NCBI GenBank assembly: GCA_910587935.1
Contig: CAJUNP010000014.1
Span: 5,581 to 69,580 of the forward strand
Reading direction: 5' to 3'
DNA length: 64,000 nt
Source: an uncultured Lachnospiraceae bacterium
GTDB taxonomy: Bacteria; Bacillota; Clostridia; Lachnospirales; Lachnospiraceae
The translations under genes and the position numbers were made by a program. Each line of letters starts with the position of its first letter. The stretch's first letter is position 1. Positions 19,401 to 26,773 of the stretch are shown here, piece by piece. The notes below the pieces were generated by a model, which was not told the DNA's origin, did not search any database, and worked only from the letters and a program-made list of their open reading frames with translations.

Positions 19401-20721
19401 GTACGCTGTCAACGGTCTGATTTTTGATTTTAATGCATTTCATATCCTGCCCGCCGATATCCAGGATACAATCCACATTGGGATCGAAAAAGGCGGCGGC
19501 GTAGTAATGGGCAACGGTTTCAACTTCTCCGTCATCTAAAAGAAAAGCGGCTTTCATCAGGGCTTCCCCGTATCCGGTGGAACAGGAGCGGACAATTTTA
19601 ACATCCTGGGGAAGAAGTGAGTATATTTCCTTTAAGGAACGGATCGCCGTCTTTAAAGGACTTCCGTCGTTATTGCTGTAAAAAGAATATAAAAGAGAGC
19701 CGTCCTCGCCTACAAGAGCCACCTTGGTGGTGGTGCTTCCGGCGTCGATACCCAGGTAAGCGTTGCCGCGGTATCCGCTTAAATCGGCGCCTTTTACCCG
19801 ATGGCTGTTATGGCGTTCCCTGAATTCATTGTACTCTTCTTCGCCGGAAAACAGAGGTTCCATGCGCTCCACTTCAAATTCCATTTTGATATCGCCGCTT
19901 AATTTGGAAACCATTTCTTCCATAGTAAAGGCAACATTTTCCTTTGCATTCAGCGCGGAGCCGATGGCGGCAAAAAGATGGGAATTTTCCATATCAATGA
20001 TGTGTTCGCTATCCAGTTTTAAGGTTCGGATAAAAGCCTGTTTTAATTCCGTAAGGAAGTGCAGGGGGCCGCCCAGAAAGGCTACGTGGCCGCGGATTGG
20101 TTTCCCGCAGGCCAGGCCGCTGATTGTCTGGTTGACAACCGCCTGAAAGATGGAGGCGGATAAATCTTCTTTTGTGGCTCCTTCGTTAATCAGGGGCTGG
20201 ATATCGGTTTTTGCAAATACGCCGCATCTTGCGGCAATGGTATATAAAGAATGATATTGTTTTGCATATTCGTTCAGACCGGCGGCATCCGTCTGGAGAA
20301 GGGAAGCCATCTGGTCGATAAAAGAACCTGTACCGCCGGCACAGATTCCGTTCATGCGCTGTTCCACATTGCCGCCTTCAAAATAAATGATTTTGGCGTC
20401 TTCTCCACCCAGTTCAATGGCAACGTCCGTTTTGGGCGCAAGCTCTTTTAGCGAGGTGGCCACGGCAATCACTTCCTGCACAAAAGGCACCTGCAGATGG
20501 TTTGCCAGAGTCAGTCCGCCGGACCCGGTAATCATGGGATGAACATGCAGATTCCCAAGAGCGTCGAAAGACTGCTGCAACAGTGTAAGCAGCGTTTCCC
20601 GGATATTGGCGTAATGTCTTTTGTAATCGGAAAACAACAATTTATGGTCTTCATCCAAAATTGCGATTTTAACGGTTGTAGACCCGATATCAATTCCCAG
20701 GGTATACCGCATAGTATTCAT
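16489..20721 (-). CDS. 2-hydroxyacyl-CoA dehydratase activase, large fused form
   Basis: A 1,410-residue protein. Two ASKHA ATPase activase domains lie in tandem: about 1-290 (GIDIGSTTVKIAIL, CAGGTGSFIDQM, ARCGVFAKTDI) and about 320-590 (GIDAGSTTTKVAL, DIGGQDMKCIKI, SSGCGSFIETFA). Then comes a Cys-rich stretch (CRGCTNNC, CERG) and a long region of the DUF2229/HgdB-like type. Related activases use ATP to drive an electron from a [4Fe-4S] cluster into the dehydratase. This fused type is widespread in Clostridia but its own substrate is unknown. No hgdA/hgdB-like partner genes are next to it. The start has AAGGAGCGATTCT upstream, and it stands alone between a promoter and a bidirectional terminator. 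Confidence 0.88.
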   Translation of the reverse strand: MNTMRYTLGIDIGSTTVKIAILDEDHKLLFSDYKRHYANIRETLLTLLQQSFDALGNLHVHPMITGSGGLTLANHLQVPFVQEVIAVATSLKELAPKTDVAIELGGEDAKIIYFEGGNVEQRMNGICAGGTGSFIDQMASLLQTDAAGLNEYAKQYHSLYTIAARCGVFAKTDIQPLINEGATKEDLSASIFQAVVNQTISGLACGKPIRGHVAFLGGPLHFLTELKQAFIRTLKLDSEHIIDMENSHLFAAIGSALNAKENVAFTMEEMVSKLSGDIKMEFEVERMEPLFSGEEEYNEFRERHNSHRVKGADLSGYRGNAYLGIDAGSTTTKVALVGEDGSLLYSFYSNNDGSPLKTAIRSLKEIYSLLPQDVKIVRSCSTGYGEALMKAAFLLDDGEVETVAHYYAAAFFDPNVDCILDIGGQDMKCIKIKNQTVDSVQLNEACSSGCGSFIETFAKSLNYDVQDFADAALFAPHPIDLGTRCTVFMNSKVKQAQKEGASVADISAGLAYSVIKNALFKVIKVSDASELGKNIVVQGGTFYNNAVLRSFEKIADCKAIRPDIAGIMGAFGAALIARERYTKDYRTTMLTIDQINHLQFDTSMAKCRGCTNNCRLTINRFSGGRQYISGNRCERGLGKTKNENHVPNLFEYKLKRLFSYEPLPADQAKRGSVGIPRVLNMYENYPFWYTFFTELQYRVILSPSSNHKIYELGIESIPSESECYPAKLAHGHISWLIHEKVDFIFYPALFYERNEFEDANNHYNCPIVTSYSENIKNNVEEIGRGEIRFCNPFMSFRDVDTITHALIKEFKELPAAEITAAVKKAWAELAASRQDIQLQGEKVLKYMEENHKRGIVLAGRPYHIDPEINHGIPELITSYDIAVLTEDSVSHLAKPERPLIVSDQWMYHSRLYAAASFVKTREDLDLIQLNSFGCGLDAVTTDQVNDILSGSDKIYTCLKIDEVNNLGAARIRIRSLLSALRVREQKGQRRTIRSSAIEKVKFTEEMRKSYTIICPQMSPIHFELLEPAFNACGYNFVVLDNDNKHSVDVGLKYVNNDACYPSLLVVGQIMQALLSGKYDLNKTAIIITQTGGGCRATNYIGFIRRALKKADMEQIPVISLNLGGIETNPGFQVNAQMGIRAGYAAIFGDLFMRCVYRMRPYEKVPGSVDTLHRKWVEKVQDFVSGRHLSFFKFNKMCRQIVRDFDQIEITDERKPRVGIVGEILVKFSPAGNNHLVELLEAEGAEAVVPDLIDFLLYCFYNQIYKAENLGMSKKSAAFARLGIWGIERLRGAASSELKKSRHFTPPAHITDTVNNAKEIVSIGNQTGEGWFLTGEMIELIHSGVNNIVCTQPFGCLPNHVVGKGVIKELRRHYPLSNIVAIDYDPGASEVNQLNRIKLMLSTAQKNLHQS

Positions 20722-20770
20722 AGAATCGCTCCTTCTAAAATCGTAAGTTTCTTTGTAGACATTCTAAGAC

Positions 20771-20799
20771 ATTATACGACAGCAAAGTCAAAAATGCAA
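20771..20799 (-). promoter_or_regulatory. Promoter for the activase gene
   Basis: On the minus strand: TTGCAT (20799-20794), 17 bases, TATAAT (20776-20771), about 50 bases before the start codon. Confidence 0.7.
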
Positions 20800-20893
20800 T
20801 CAAAGCAAAAAAAGAAGTTGCTAAAAAAATCCTAAAGAGAAAAAGAAAACTTTCTTAATTTTGTTAAAACTTACTGTTTTACGCATCCTGACA

Positions 20894-20922
20894 TTTACTT
20901 TCCGGGCATGGAATGGTAGAAT
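20894..20922 (+). promoter_or_regulatory. Possible promoter for the rhomboid-like operon
   Basis: TTTACT (20894-20899), 17 bases, TAGAAT (20917-20922). Both boxes are imperfect. Confidence 0.4.
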
Positions 20923-20987
20923 AATACATGTGTTTACACAAAAGAAGACAAACCTATGGGTAATTTTATTATAGAGGAGCGCGTTTC

Positions 20988-21896
20988 ATGAGTAAATTTG
21001 AGAGAAAGTTTGGAAAGTATGCAATCAGGAATTTATCCCTGGCGTTGGTGATGTGTTATGCGGCAGGATATGTGATTCAGTTAATTAACCCCGGTTTTGT
21101 GAACTGGCTTACGCTGAATCCGTATCTGATACTGCGGGGACAGATCTGGAGACTGTTTACCTGGATTCTGATTCCGCCGTCTACCGGAAATCTGTTTTTT
21201 TTGCTTATCATGTTGTTTTTCTACTATTCTATAGGAACGACGCTGGAACATGTATGGGGAACCTACCGGTATAATGTATATTTGTTTTCCGGGATGCTGT
21301 TCACGATTTTGGGAAGTTTTCTGTGTATGGCGCTTTGTTATCTGTTTTATGGGGAAGTGATCGGAAGCTTTGGCGCGGCGGCATTTTTTCAGAGCGGGGC
21401 GGCGTATTTTTCAACGTATTATGTGAATATGTCTATTTTCCTGGCGTATGCGGCTACATTTCCCGAGGCGCAGGTGCTTCTTATGTTCATTATTCCCATC
21501 AAAGTAAAATGGCTGGGTATCGTATATGCGGTTATGCTGCTGTTTGATTTTATTCAGGGAACGGGAGCCGCATCAATTGCGTCGCAGCTTGGATTTATTG
21601 ATCTGTTCTACCGGGTTGCACTGGCGGCGTCGCTTTTCAATTTCGTTGTGTTTTTCTTTACTTCCAGAAGAAGAATCCATATGTCGCCAAGACAGGTGAA
21701 AAGGCGGCAGGAATTTAAGAGCCAGGTACGTAAGAATCCGGGAGTTACCAAGCATAAATGTGCGGTCTGCGGAAGGACGGACGAGAGTAATCCGGAACTG
21801 GAATTCCGGTTTTGCTCAAAATGTAACGGGAATTATGAATATTGCCAGGATCATTTATTTACCCATACACACGTTACGGGACATTTTGGCAATTAA
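20988..21896 (+). CDS. Rhomboid/derlin-like membrane protein with C-terminal zinc ribbon
   Basis: 302 residues. About six membrane helices fill residues 15-225, with the rhomboid-superfamily features WRLFTWILIP and a later GSFGAAAFF. In active rhomboids the serine sits third in a G-x-S-G motif; here that place is F, and no obvious histidine partner is seen, so it looks like a proteolytically inactive, derlin-like member. The cytoplasmic tail is basic and then has CxxC (CAVC) and CxxC (CSKC) plus C/H residues (YCQDHLFTHTH), a likely zinc site. The ribosome site is AGAGGAG. It is first in a three-gene run with the sigma-like gene 13 bases downstream. Confidence 0.75.
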   Translation: MSKFERKFGKYAIRNLSLALVMCYAAGYVIQLINPGFVNWLTLNPYLILRGQIWRLFTWILIPPSTGNLFFLLIMLFFYYSIGTTLEHVWGTYRYNVYLFSGMLFTILGSFLCMALCYLFYGEVIGSFGAAAFFQSGAAYFSTYYVNMSIFLAYAATFPEAQVLLMFIIPIKVKWLGIVYAVMLLFDFIQGTGAASIASQLGFIDLFYRVALAASLFNFVVFFFTSRRRIHMSPRQVKRRQEFKSQVRKNPGVTKHKCAVCGRTDESNPELEFRFCSKCNGNYEYCQDHLFTHTHVTGHFGN

Positions 21897-21909
21897 GAAG
21901 GAGTTTGGA

Positions 21910-22674
21910 ATGGAAATGGAAATTCGGTTTGCCGGGGCGCTTCAGGATATAAAGGAACTGGCAAAAAAACAGGGCGGAGTCATAGAAGAAGAGCAGATTA
22001 ACGGAGCTTTTGAGGCAATCGGTTTTAAGCTTGACGAAGAAAAAAAGCCGTTGGTATACGATTATCTGAAAAAAAGCGGAATCGGAATCGGAGAAGCCGC
22101 AGATCCTGAGGATTATATGTCCGGAGAGGAAGCCGATTATTTAAAGCGGTATCTGGAAGAAACAGAGCAGCTTGCAAAGCTGACGGAAGGAGAGAAAGAG
22201 GCAGTTACCTTATCCGCCATGGCGGGAGATAGGGATGCGCAGAATAAACTGATCGAAATTTATCTGCCATATGTGGCGCAGATAGCGAAGCTGTACGCGG
22301 GGCAGGGCGTATATTTGGAGGATCTGATAGGAGAAGGCAATGTGGCGCTTGCCATGGGAGCCGGTATGCTTGGCTGCCTGGAAAAGCCATCCGAAGCGCA
22401 GGGGATGCTTGGCAGAATGATGATGGAAGCAATGGAGGCGTATATCAGGGAGAATGTCGACGCGTCGCGGATAGACCGGAAGCTGGTGGAAAAAGTTAAT
22501 TATATTGCCGAGGCGGCCAGAGAACTTGCGGCGGATCTGGGCAGAAAAGTGACGCCGAACGAACTGGCGGAGGAAAAAGGGATTTCCGTCAAGTCGATTC
22601 TGGACGCGGTGCGAATCAGCGGAGATAAGATTGAAGATATAGGGAGTACAGTAAGCAATGGAACCGAATATTAA
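21910..22674 (+). CDS. Sigma-70-like protein lacking region 4
   Basis: 254 residues. Residues about 95-150 resemble sigma region 2 (MAGDRDAQNKLIEIYLPYVAQIAK, then YLEDLIGEGNVAL). Residues about 195-245 resemble region 3 (EKVNYIAEAARELAADLGRKVTPNELAEEKGIS). The protein then ends, with no region 4, the part that reads the -35 box. The N-terminal 90 residues are acidic and helical. The start at 21910 was chosen because AGAAGGAG lies just before it; a longer frame would run inside the upstream gene. It may be an alternative or decoy sigma-like factor, or another core-binding protein. Its end overlaps the next gene by 17 bases. Confidence 0.7.
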   Translation: MEMEIRFAGALQDIKELAKKQGGVIEEEQINGAFEAIGFKLDEEKKPLVYDYLKKSGIGIGEAADPEDYMSGEEADYLKRYLEETEQLAKLTEGEKEAVTLSAMAGDRDAQNKLIEIYLPYVAQIAKLYAGQGVYLEDLIGEGNVALAMGAGMLGCLEKPSEAQGMLGRMMMEAMEAYIRENVDASRIDRKLVEKVNYIAEAARELAADLGRKVTPNELAEEKGISVKSILDAVRISGDKIEDIGSTVSNGTEY

Positions 22675-23089
22675 GACGTATGATGACTATAAATATGTAT
22701 TGCAGGACGCGGGCACTTTAAGTCTGGGCGCAAAGTATTCTTATGCGGAGCTGATGCATGACGAGGATATACCGTTTAAGTTTAAGGTGATTGCGGAAAA
22801 GTACCTGGGCAGGGATCTGGAGCCTGAGACGACTCTGGAAAGCCAGATTTATTATCTGGCAGGAGAAGGCTTTGCGTATGAATGTTTCATTCAGTTAAAG
22901 ACAAAGGTAAAGTTCAGTATGCTTAAGGAAAAAAGAGGACTGTTCGGTAAAGATACGAAAAGGTATGCAACACAGGTAATGCCTTTGAAAGAATTTGTTT
23001 TAAAGCAAACGGAATGGAAAAAGGAGCGGGAAGTATTCATTCAGGAAATCATACTTTCAAAGCTGGCGTTGATGACTTTTTCTGTGTAA
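22658..23089 (+). CDS. Unknown protein translationally coupled to the sigma-like gene
   Basis: A 143-residue soluble protein with no signal peptide or membrane helix; family not recognised. It is mixed charge, with an aromatic-rich first half (YDDYKYVLQDAG, YYLAGEGFAYECF) and a basic middle part. Its ATG lies inside the end of the sigma-like gene, with AGGGAGT upstream, so translation is likely coupled. This suggests a partner role, for example an anti-sigma or adaptor protein, but that is inference from position only. Confidence 0.7.
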   Translation: MEPNIKTYDDYKYVLQDAGTLSLGAKYSYAELMHDEDIPFKFKVIAEKYLGRDLEPETTLESQIYYLAGEGFAYECFIQLKTKVKFSMLKEKRGLFGKDTKRYATQVMPLKEFVLKQTEWKKEREVFIQEIILSKLALMTFSV

Positions 23090-23268
23090 ATTGCTGTCAG
23101 AATGGGAACGGTGTTACTTTTCAAACCCACGCCAGATTTGGCATAATAATCTGCCGGTGTTATAGCATTATGCTTTGGCGCCGGCTTCTTCTTTTGCTCT
23201 GGGCGGACGCTTCCGTCCATATAATTTCGGTACTGGGGTGTGGATACCGTTTCAAAACCCATGTGCAT
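23041..23268 (-). CDS. Small convergent protein, 75 residues, unknown
   Basis: Reads MHMGFETVSTPQYRNYMDGS onward, with a basic proline patch (EQKKKPAPKH) and a hydrophilic, ordinary amino-acid composition, unlike most antisense shadows. A ribosome site (AAAGAGG) lies seven bases before the ATG. A possible promoter (TTGACA, 18 bases, TACTTT; 23398-23369) lies upstream. The 3' end overlaps the end of the + strand 143-residue gene by 49 bases. No family was recognised. Confidence 0.45.
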   Translation of the reverse strand: MHMGFETVSTPQYRNYMDGSVRPEQKKKPAPKHNAITPADYYAKSGVGLKSNTVPILTAIYTEKVINASFESMIS

Positions 23269-23368
23269 AGAAAAGCCTCTTTATGAATGGACATCATTGA
23301 GCATTTGCCGCGGGGAGAATACATATCCTTAATCCTGTACTTTCTGCCTAAGCCTGGCGTGGGTGTAA

Positions 23369-23398
23369 AAAGTAACGGAACAGCAAAAAAAATGTCAA
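23369..23398 (-). promoter_or_regulatory. Possible promoter for the small convergent gene
   Basis: Minus strand TTGACA (23398-23393), an 18-base spacer, TACTTT (23374-23369). The -35 is perfect and the -10 is weak. Confidence 0.35.
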
Positions 23399-23415
23399 AA
23401 AAAATAAAAAAACAA

Positions 23416-23444
23416 TTGCATTTTGTGTTTTTTTCTGTTATCAT
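23416..23444 (+). promoter_or_regulatory. Promoter of a candidate small RNA
   Basis: TTGCAT (23416-23421), 17 bases, TATCAT (23439-23444). No protein frame of any length follows before the hairpin at 23534. Confidence 0.5.
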
Positions 23445-23450
23445 TAACTT

Positions 23451-23571
23451 GTGGTAAAGAAAATAGCAAATGGTGTCAGAACCACATAGCTCAGAAGAGT
23501 TATTGAATATTGGTAAAATTCCCCTTTTACACTGAACCGGTGAGAATATTTATATTCAAACCGGTTCTTTA
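23451..23571 (+). ncRNA. Candidate small structured RNA of about 120 nt
   Basis: Between a 17-bp-spaced promoter and a terminator-like hairpin there is a non-coding stretch with several potential stems: GTGGT (23451-23455) with ACCAC, CTC-AGAA-GAG, and GTAAAA-TTCCCC-TTTTAC. It ends with a perfect 8-bp stem (23534-23541 with 23560-23567) that encloses a smaller one, followed by TTTAATTT. It does not match T-box, 6S or a riboswitch that I know. The evidence is structural pattern only. Confidence 0.4.
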
Positions 23572-23575
23572 ATTT
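23534..23575 (+). terminator. Perfect hairpin, probable terminator of the candidate small RNA
   Basis: GAACCGGT (23534-23541) pairs with ACCGGTTC (23560-23567). Inside, GAATA (23544-23548) pairs with TATTC (23553-23557). A moderately T-rich tail follows. The U-tract is interrupted by AA, so termination may be partial. Confidence 0.55.
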
Positions 23576-23655
23576 ATATTATTACATTTTCTGCGTAGAG
23601 ATGTTGCCAAAAAAATAACTAAAGCGTATTATCATTCTGCTTCATCAGAAATTCT

Positions 23656-23684
23656 TTGATAAAATTTCATAACAGTGGTAAGAT
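23656..23684 (+). promoter_or_regulatory. Promoter for the M16C peptidase gene
   Basis: TTGATA (23656-23661), 17 bases, TAAGAT (23679-23684), about 90 bases before the ATG at 23773. Confidence 0.6.
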
Positions 23685-23772
23685 AACATTAATATGAAAA
23701 ATTTCGGAGGGTTTGGCACTATAAAAGTGGCGATGCTCCCATTGATACACCGGGCAGGAATGGAGGAACATA

Positions 23773-26694
23773 ATGAAATTAGAAGAGTTAACTGCTTATG
23801 AGATATTGGAAAAAAGAGAGATTGCGGATCTGAATTCCATGAGCTATTTAATGCGTCATAAAAAAACGGGTGCAAGGCTTGCGCTTCTTTCCAACGAGGA
23901 TGAGAACAAGGTGTTCTATATCGGTTTTCGGACGCCTCCTGCTGACAGTACCGGCGTACCGCATATTCTGGAACATTCCGTACTGGAAGGATCGCAGGAT
24001 TTTCCGGTAAAGGATCCGTTTATCGAACTGGCAAAGGGAACGCTGAATACATTCCTGAATGCAATGACTTATCCTGATAAGACTATTTATCCGGTGGCAA
24101 GCTGTAACGATAAAGATTTTCAGAATCTGATGCATGTTTATCTGGATGCGGTATTTCATCCTTTCATATATAAACAGAAAAATATTTTTTTACAGGAAGG
24201 CTGGCATTATGAACTCAAGTCCGAAGAAGACGAGCTGACCATAAACGGCGTTGTTTACAATGAAATGAAAGGTGCGTTCTCTTCGGCAGACGACGTTTTG
24301 GAACGGGAAATATTGAATTCCCTGTATCCGGATACGGCTTATGGCTATGAGTCCGGCGGAGACCCGGACGTAATTCCTTCTTTGCGGTATGAAGATTTTC
24401 TGAACTTTCACCGCCGGTATTACCATCCGTCCAACAGCTATATTTACCTGTACGGCAATATGGATATGGCCGAAAAACTGGATTATATAGATAAAAAATA
24501 TTTGTCGGATTTTGAATTTCTGCCGGTGGATTCCGTCATAGAAAAACAGAAGCCTTTTAACGAAATGCAGGTTGTTACGAAGGAATATCCGATTGGCGAG
24601 GAGGAGAGCGTTGAGGAGAATACGTATCTGTCTTTAAATTTCTCCGTAGGCGACAGCCTTGACAGAGAGCTTTATATTGCTTTTCAGATCCTGGATTATG
24701 CTTTATGTTCCGCACCGGGCGCCCCTCTGAAGGAAGCCCTGATTCATAAGGGCATAGGGAAAGGCGTGTACAGCGCTTATGAAAACGGAATCTGTCAGCC
24801 TTATTTCAGCGTGATTTCCAAATGTGCGGGAGCGGACCAGCAGGAAGCGTTTTTATCGACGATTGAAGAGGTGTTGGCGAAACTGTCGCAGGAAGGTATC
24901 GGGGAAAAAGCGCTTACGGCGGGACTTAATTATTATGAGTTCAAATATAGGGAGGCGGATTTCGGCTCTTATCCGAAAGGACTGATGTACGGCCTGCAGG
25001 TATTGGACAGCTGGATTTATGACGATGCAAGACCGTTTATCCATATTGAGGCAAATGAAACCTTTGCAAACTTAAAGAAAAAGATTGGCAGCGGTTATTT
25101 TGAAGGACTGATCCGTACCATGCTGCTTGCAAATCCCCATAGAACGCTGGTGCGGCTGATTCCGAGACAGGGGCTTACCGCAGTCAGAGAGCAGGAGCAG
25201 CAAGACCGTCTTGCGCAGGTAAAAGCGCAGATGAGTAAGGAACAGCTTCAGGAAATCATACGGGAAACGGCAGAGCTTGAGCGGTGGCAGGAAGAGGAAG
25301 ACCGGCCGGAAGATCTGGCTAAGATTCCCCTTCTGACAAGGGAAGACATAAAAAAAGAGGCGAATCATTTCTGCAATGACCTGAGGCAAGAAGAGGGTAC
25401 AAAAGTACTGTTCCATCCTCTTTTTACCAATGGGATTGCTTATGTGCGGCTGGTTTTTGATTTAAAGGATATACCGGAAGAAGATTTTGCGTATATGGGT
25501 CTGTTTAAGGGCGTTTTGGGACTGCTTAATACGCAAAACTATTCTTACGGAGAATTATTTAATGAGATTAATATTGCTACGGGTGGGATGGCCTGCGTTA
25601 ATAATGTTTATACCCAGGTCGAAGACCCCGGCCAGTATAAGGTTACGCTGGAGCTTAAAACGAAGGTTTTGTATGAGAATCTGAAGCAGGCGTTTGATCT
25701 GTTTTATGAAATCATGTTTACGTCTGTGTTTCAGGATAAAAAGAGGCTGAAAGAAATTATTTCGGAGGCAAGATCAAGGCTGCAGGGACAGATGATGAGC
25801 GCCGGTCATTCCGTAGCCGTGAACCGGGCGCTGTCTTACTTTTCGCCGACGGCCGTATTAAATGAAGAATTAAGCGGGATCACCTTTTTTAAGAGAGTTG
25901 AGCAGTGGGAAGAAAACTTTGAGCAGGAAAGCGATAGAATCAGCACAAAACTGCAACAGCTCGCCAGGCAGATTTTCCGGAAAGAAAATCTGATGATCGA
26001 CTATGCGGCGGAAGAAAAAGCTTATCCTTTGCTTCTGCCCTGTATCCGGGAGCTGAAAGAGAAACTTTATACCGGAACCGTGGCGAAGGGACAGTTTGAG
26101 CCTGTGCCCGTGAAACGGCAGGAGGGATTTAAAAGCTCTTCTCAGGTGCAATATGTGGCATATGCTGGTAATTACCGGAAAAAAGGATTTTCCTATACCG
26201 GCGCCCTGAAAGTTTTAAAGGTTATGATGGGATATGATTACCTTTGGAACCAGGTTCGCGTAAAGGGCGGCGCTTACGGCTGTATGTGCAATTTCGGAAA
26301 ATCGGGTGACTGCTATTTTGTGTCATACAGAGATCCCAATTTAAAAAATACGTTGGACATATACCGGGAAGCCCCCGGTTATATCGCTGGATTTCAGGCG
26401 GATGAACGCACTATGACACAATTTATCATCGGCGCCGTCAGTGAGATGGATATGCCCATGAATCCTGCCGCAAAAGGATTATATTCCCTGAGCGGCTATA
26501 TGACGGGCGTTACGGAAGAAATGCTGCAAAAGGAGAGAGACGAGGTCCTGTCCGCGGATGAAAAAGATTTGCAGCACTGTGCCGCGCTGCTGGCTGCAGC
26601 TTTGGAGGACGACTGTCTGTGTACAGTGGGAAATGCGGGGGAAATCGAGAGGGAAAAAGAATTGTTTGAAAGGGTAGTTCCGTTATTTAAATAA
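23773..26694 (+). CDS. M16C family zinc metallopeptidase (presequence-protease type)
   Basis: A 973-residue insulinase-superfamily peptidase. The inverted zinc motif HxxEH is HILEH (H64, E67, H68), and the third ligand is the glutamate in VVYNEMKGAFSS. The length and the two duplicated halves joined by a helical linker (LAQVKAQMSKEQLQEII) fit the M16C clamshell, which degrades short unstructured peptides. There is no signal peptide, so it acts in the cytoplasm. The ribosome site is GGAGG, 8 bases before the ATG. It has its own promoter. Confidence 0.93.
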   Translation: MKLEELTAYEILEKREIADLNSMSYLMRHKKTGARLALLSNEDENKVFYIGFRTPPADSTGVPHILEHSVLEGSQDFPVKDPFIELAKGTLNTFLNAMTYPDKTIYPVASCNDKDFQNLMHVYLDAVFHPFIYKQKNIFLQEGWHYELKSEEDELTINGVVYNEMKGAFSSADDVLEREILNSLYPDTAYGYESGGDPDVIPSLRYEDFLNFHRRYYHPSNSYIYLYGNMDMAEKLDYIDKKYLSDFEFLPVDSVIEKQKPFNEMQVVTKEYPIGEEESVEENTYLSLNFSVGDSLDRELYIAFQILDYALCSAPGAPLKEALIHKGIGKGVYSAYENGICQPYFSVISKCAGADQQEAFLSTIEEVLAKLSQEGIGEKALTAGLNYYEFKYREADFGSYPKGLMYGLQVLDSWIYDDARPFIHIEANETFANLKKKIGSGYFEGLIRTMLLANPHRTLVRLIPRQGLTAVREQEQQDRLAQVKAQMSKEQLQEIIRETAELERWQEEEDRPEDLAKIPLLTREDIKKEANHFCNDLRQEEGTKVLFHPLFTNGIAYVRLVFDLKDIPEEDFAYMGLFKGVLGLLNTQNYSYGELFNEINIATGGMACVNNVYTQVEDPGQYKVTLELKTKVLYENLKQAFDLFYEIMFTSVFQDKKRLKEIISEARSRLQGQMMSAGHSVAVNRALSYFSPTAVLNEELSGITFFKRVEQWEENFEQESDRISTKLQQLARQIFRKENLMIDYAAEEKAYPLLLPCIRELKEKLYTGTVAKGQFEPVPVKRQEGFKSSSQVQYVAYAGNYRKKGFSYTGALKVLKVMMGYDYLWNQVRVKGGAYGCMCNFGKSGDCYFVSYRDPNLKNTLDIYREAPGYIAGFQADERTMTQFIIGAVSEMDMPMNPAAKGLYSLSGYMTGVTEEMLQKERDEVLSADEKDLQHCAALLAAALEDDCLCTVGNAGEIEREKELFERVVPLFK

Positions 26695-26773
26695 ATTTCC
26701 ATAATATTCTTCTTGTAAGCCGTATCTTAATCAGTAAACAAATTTTGTTTTTGACAACAGGGAGGGTAATAAA

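Noticed and set aside
23014..23286. A 90-residue + strand frame after the 143-residue gene
   Set aside because: It has no ribosome site, is rich in C, H and L, and overlaps a more credible minus-strand frame.
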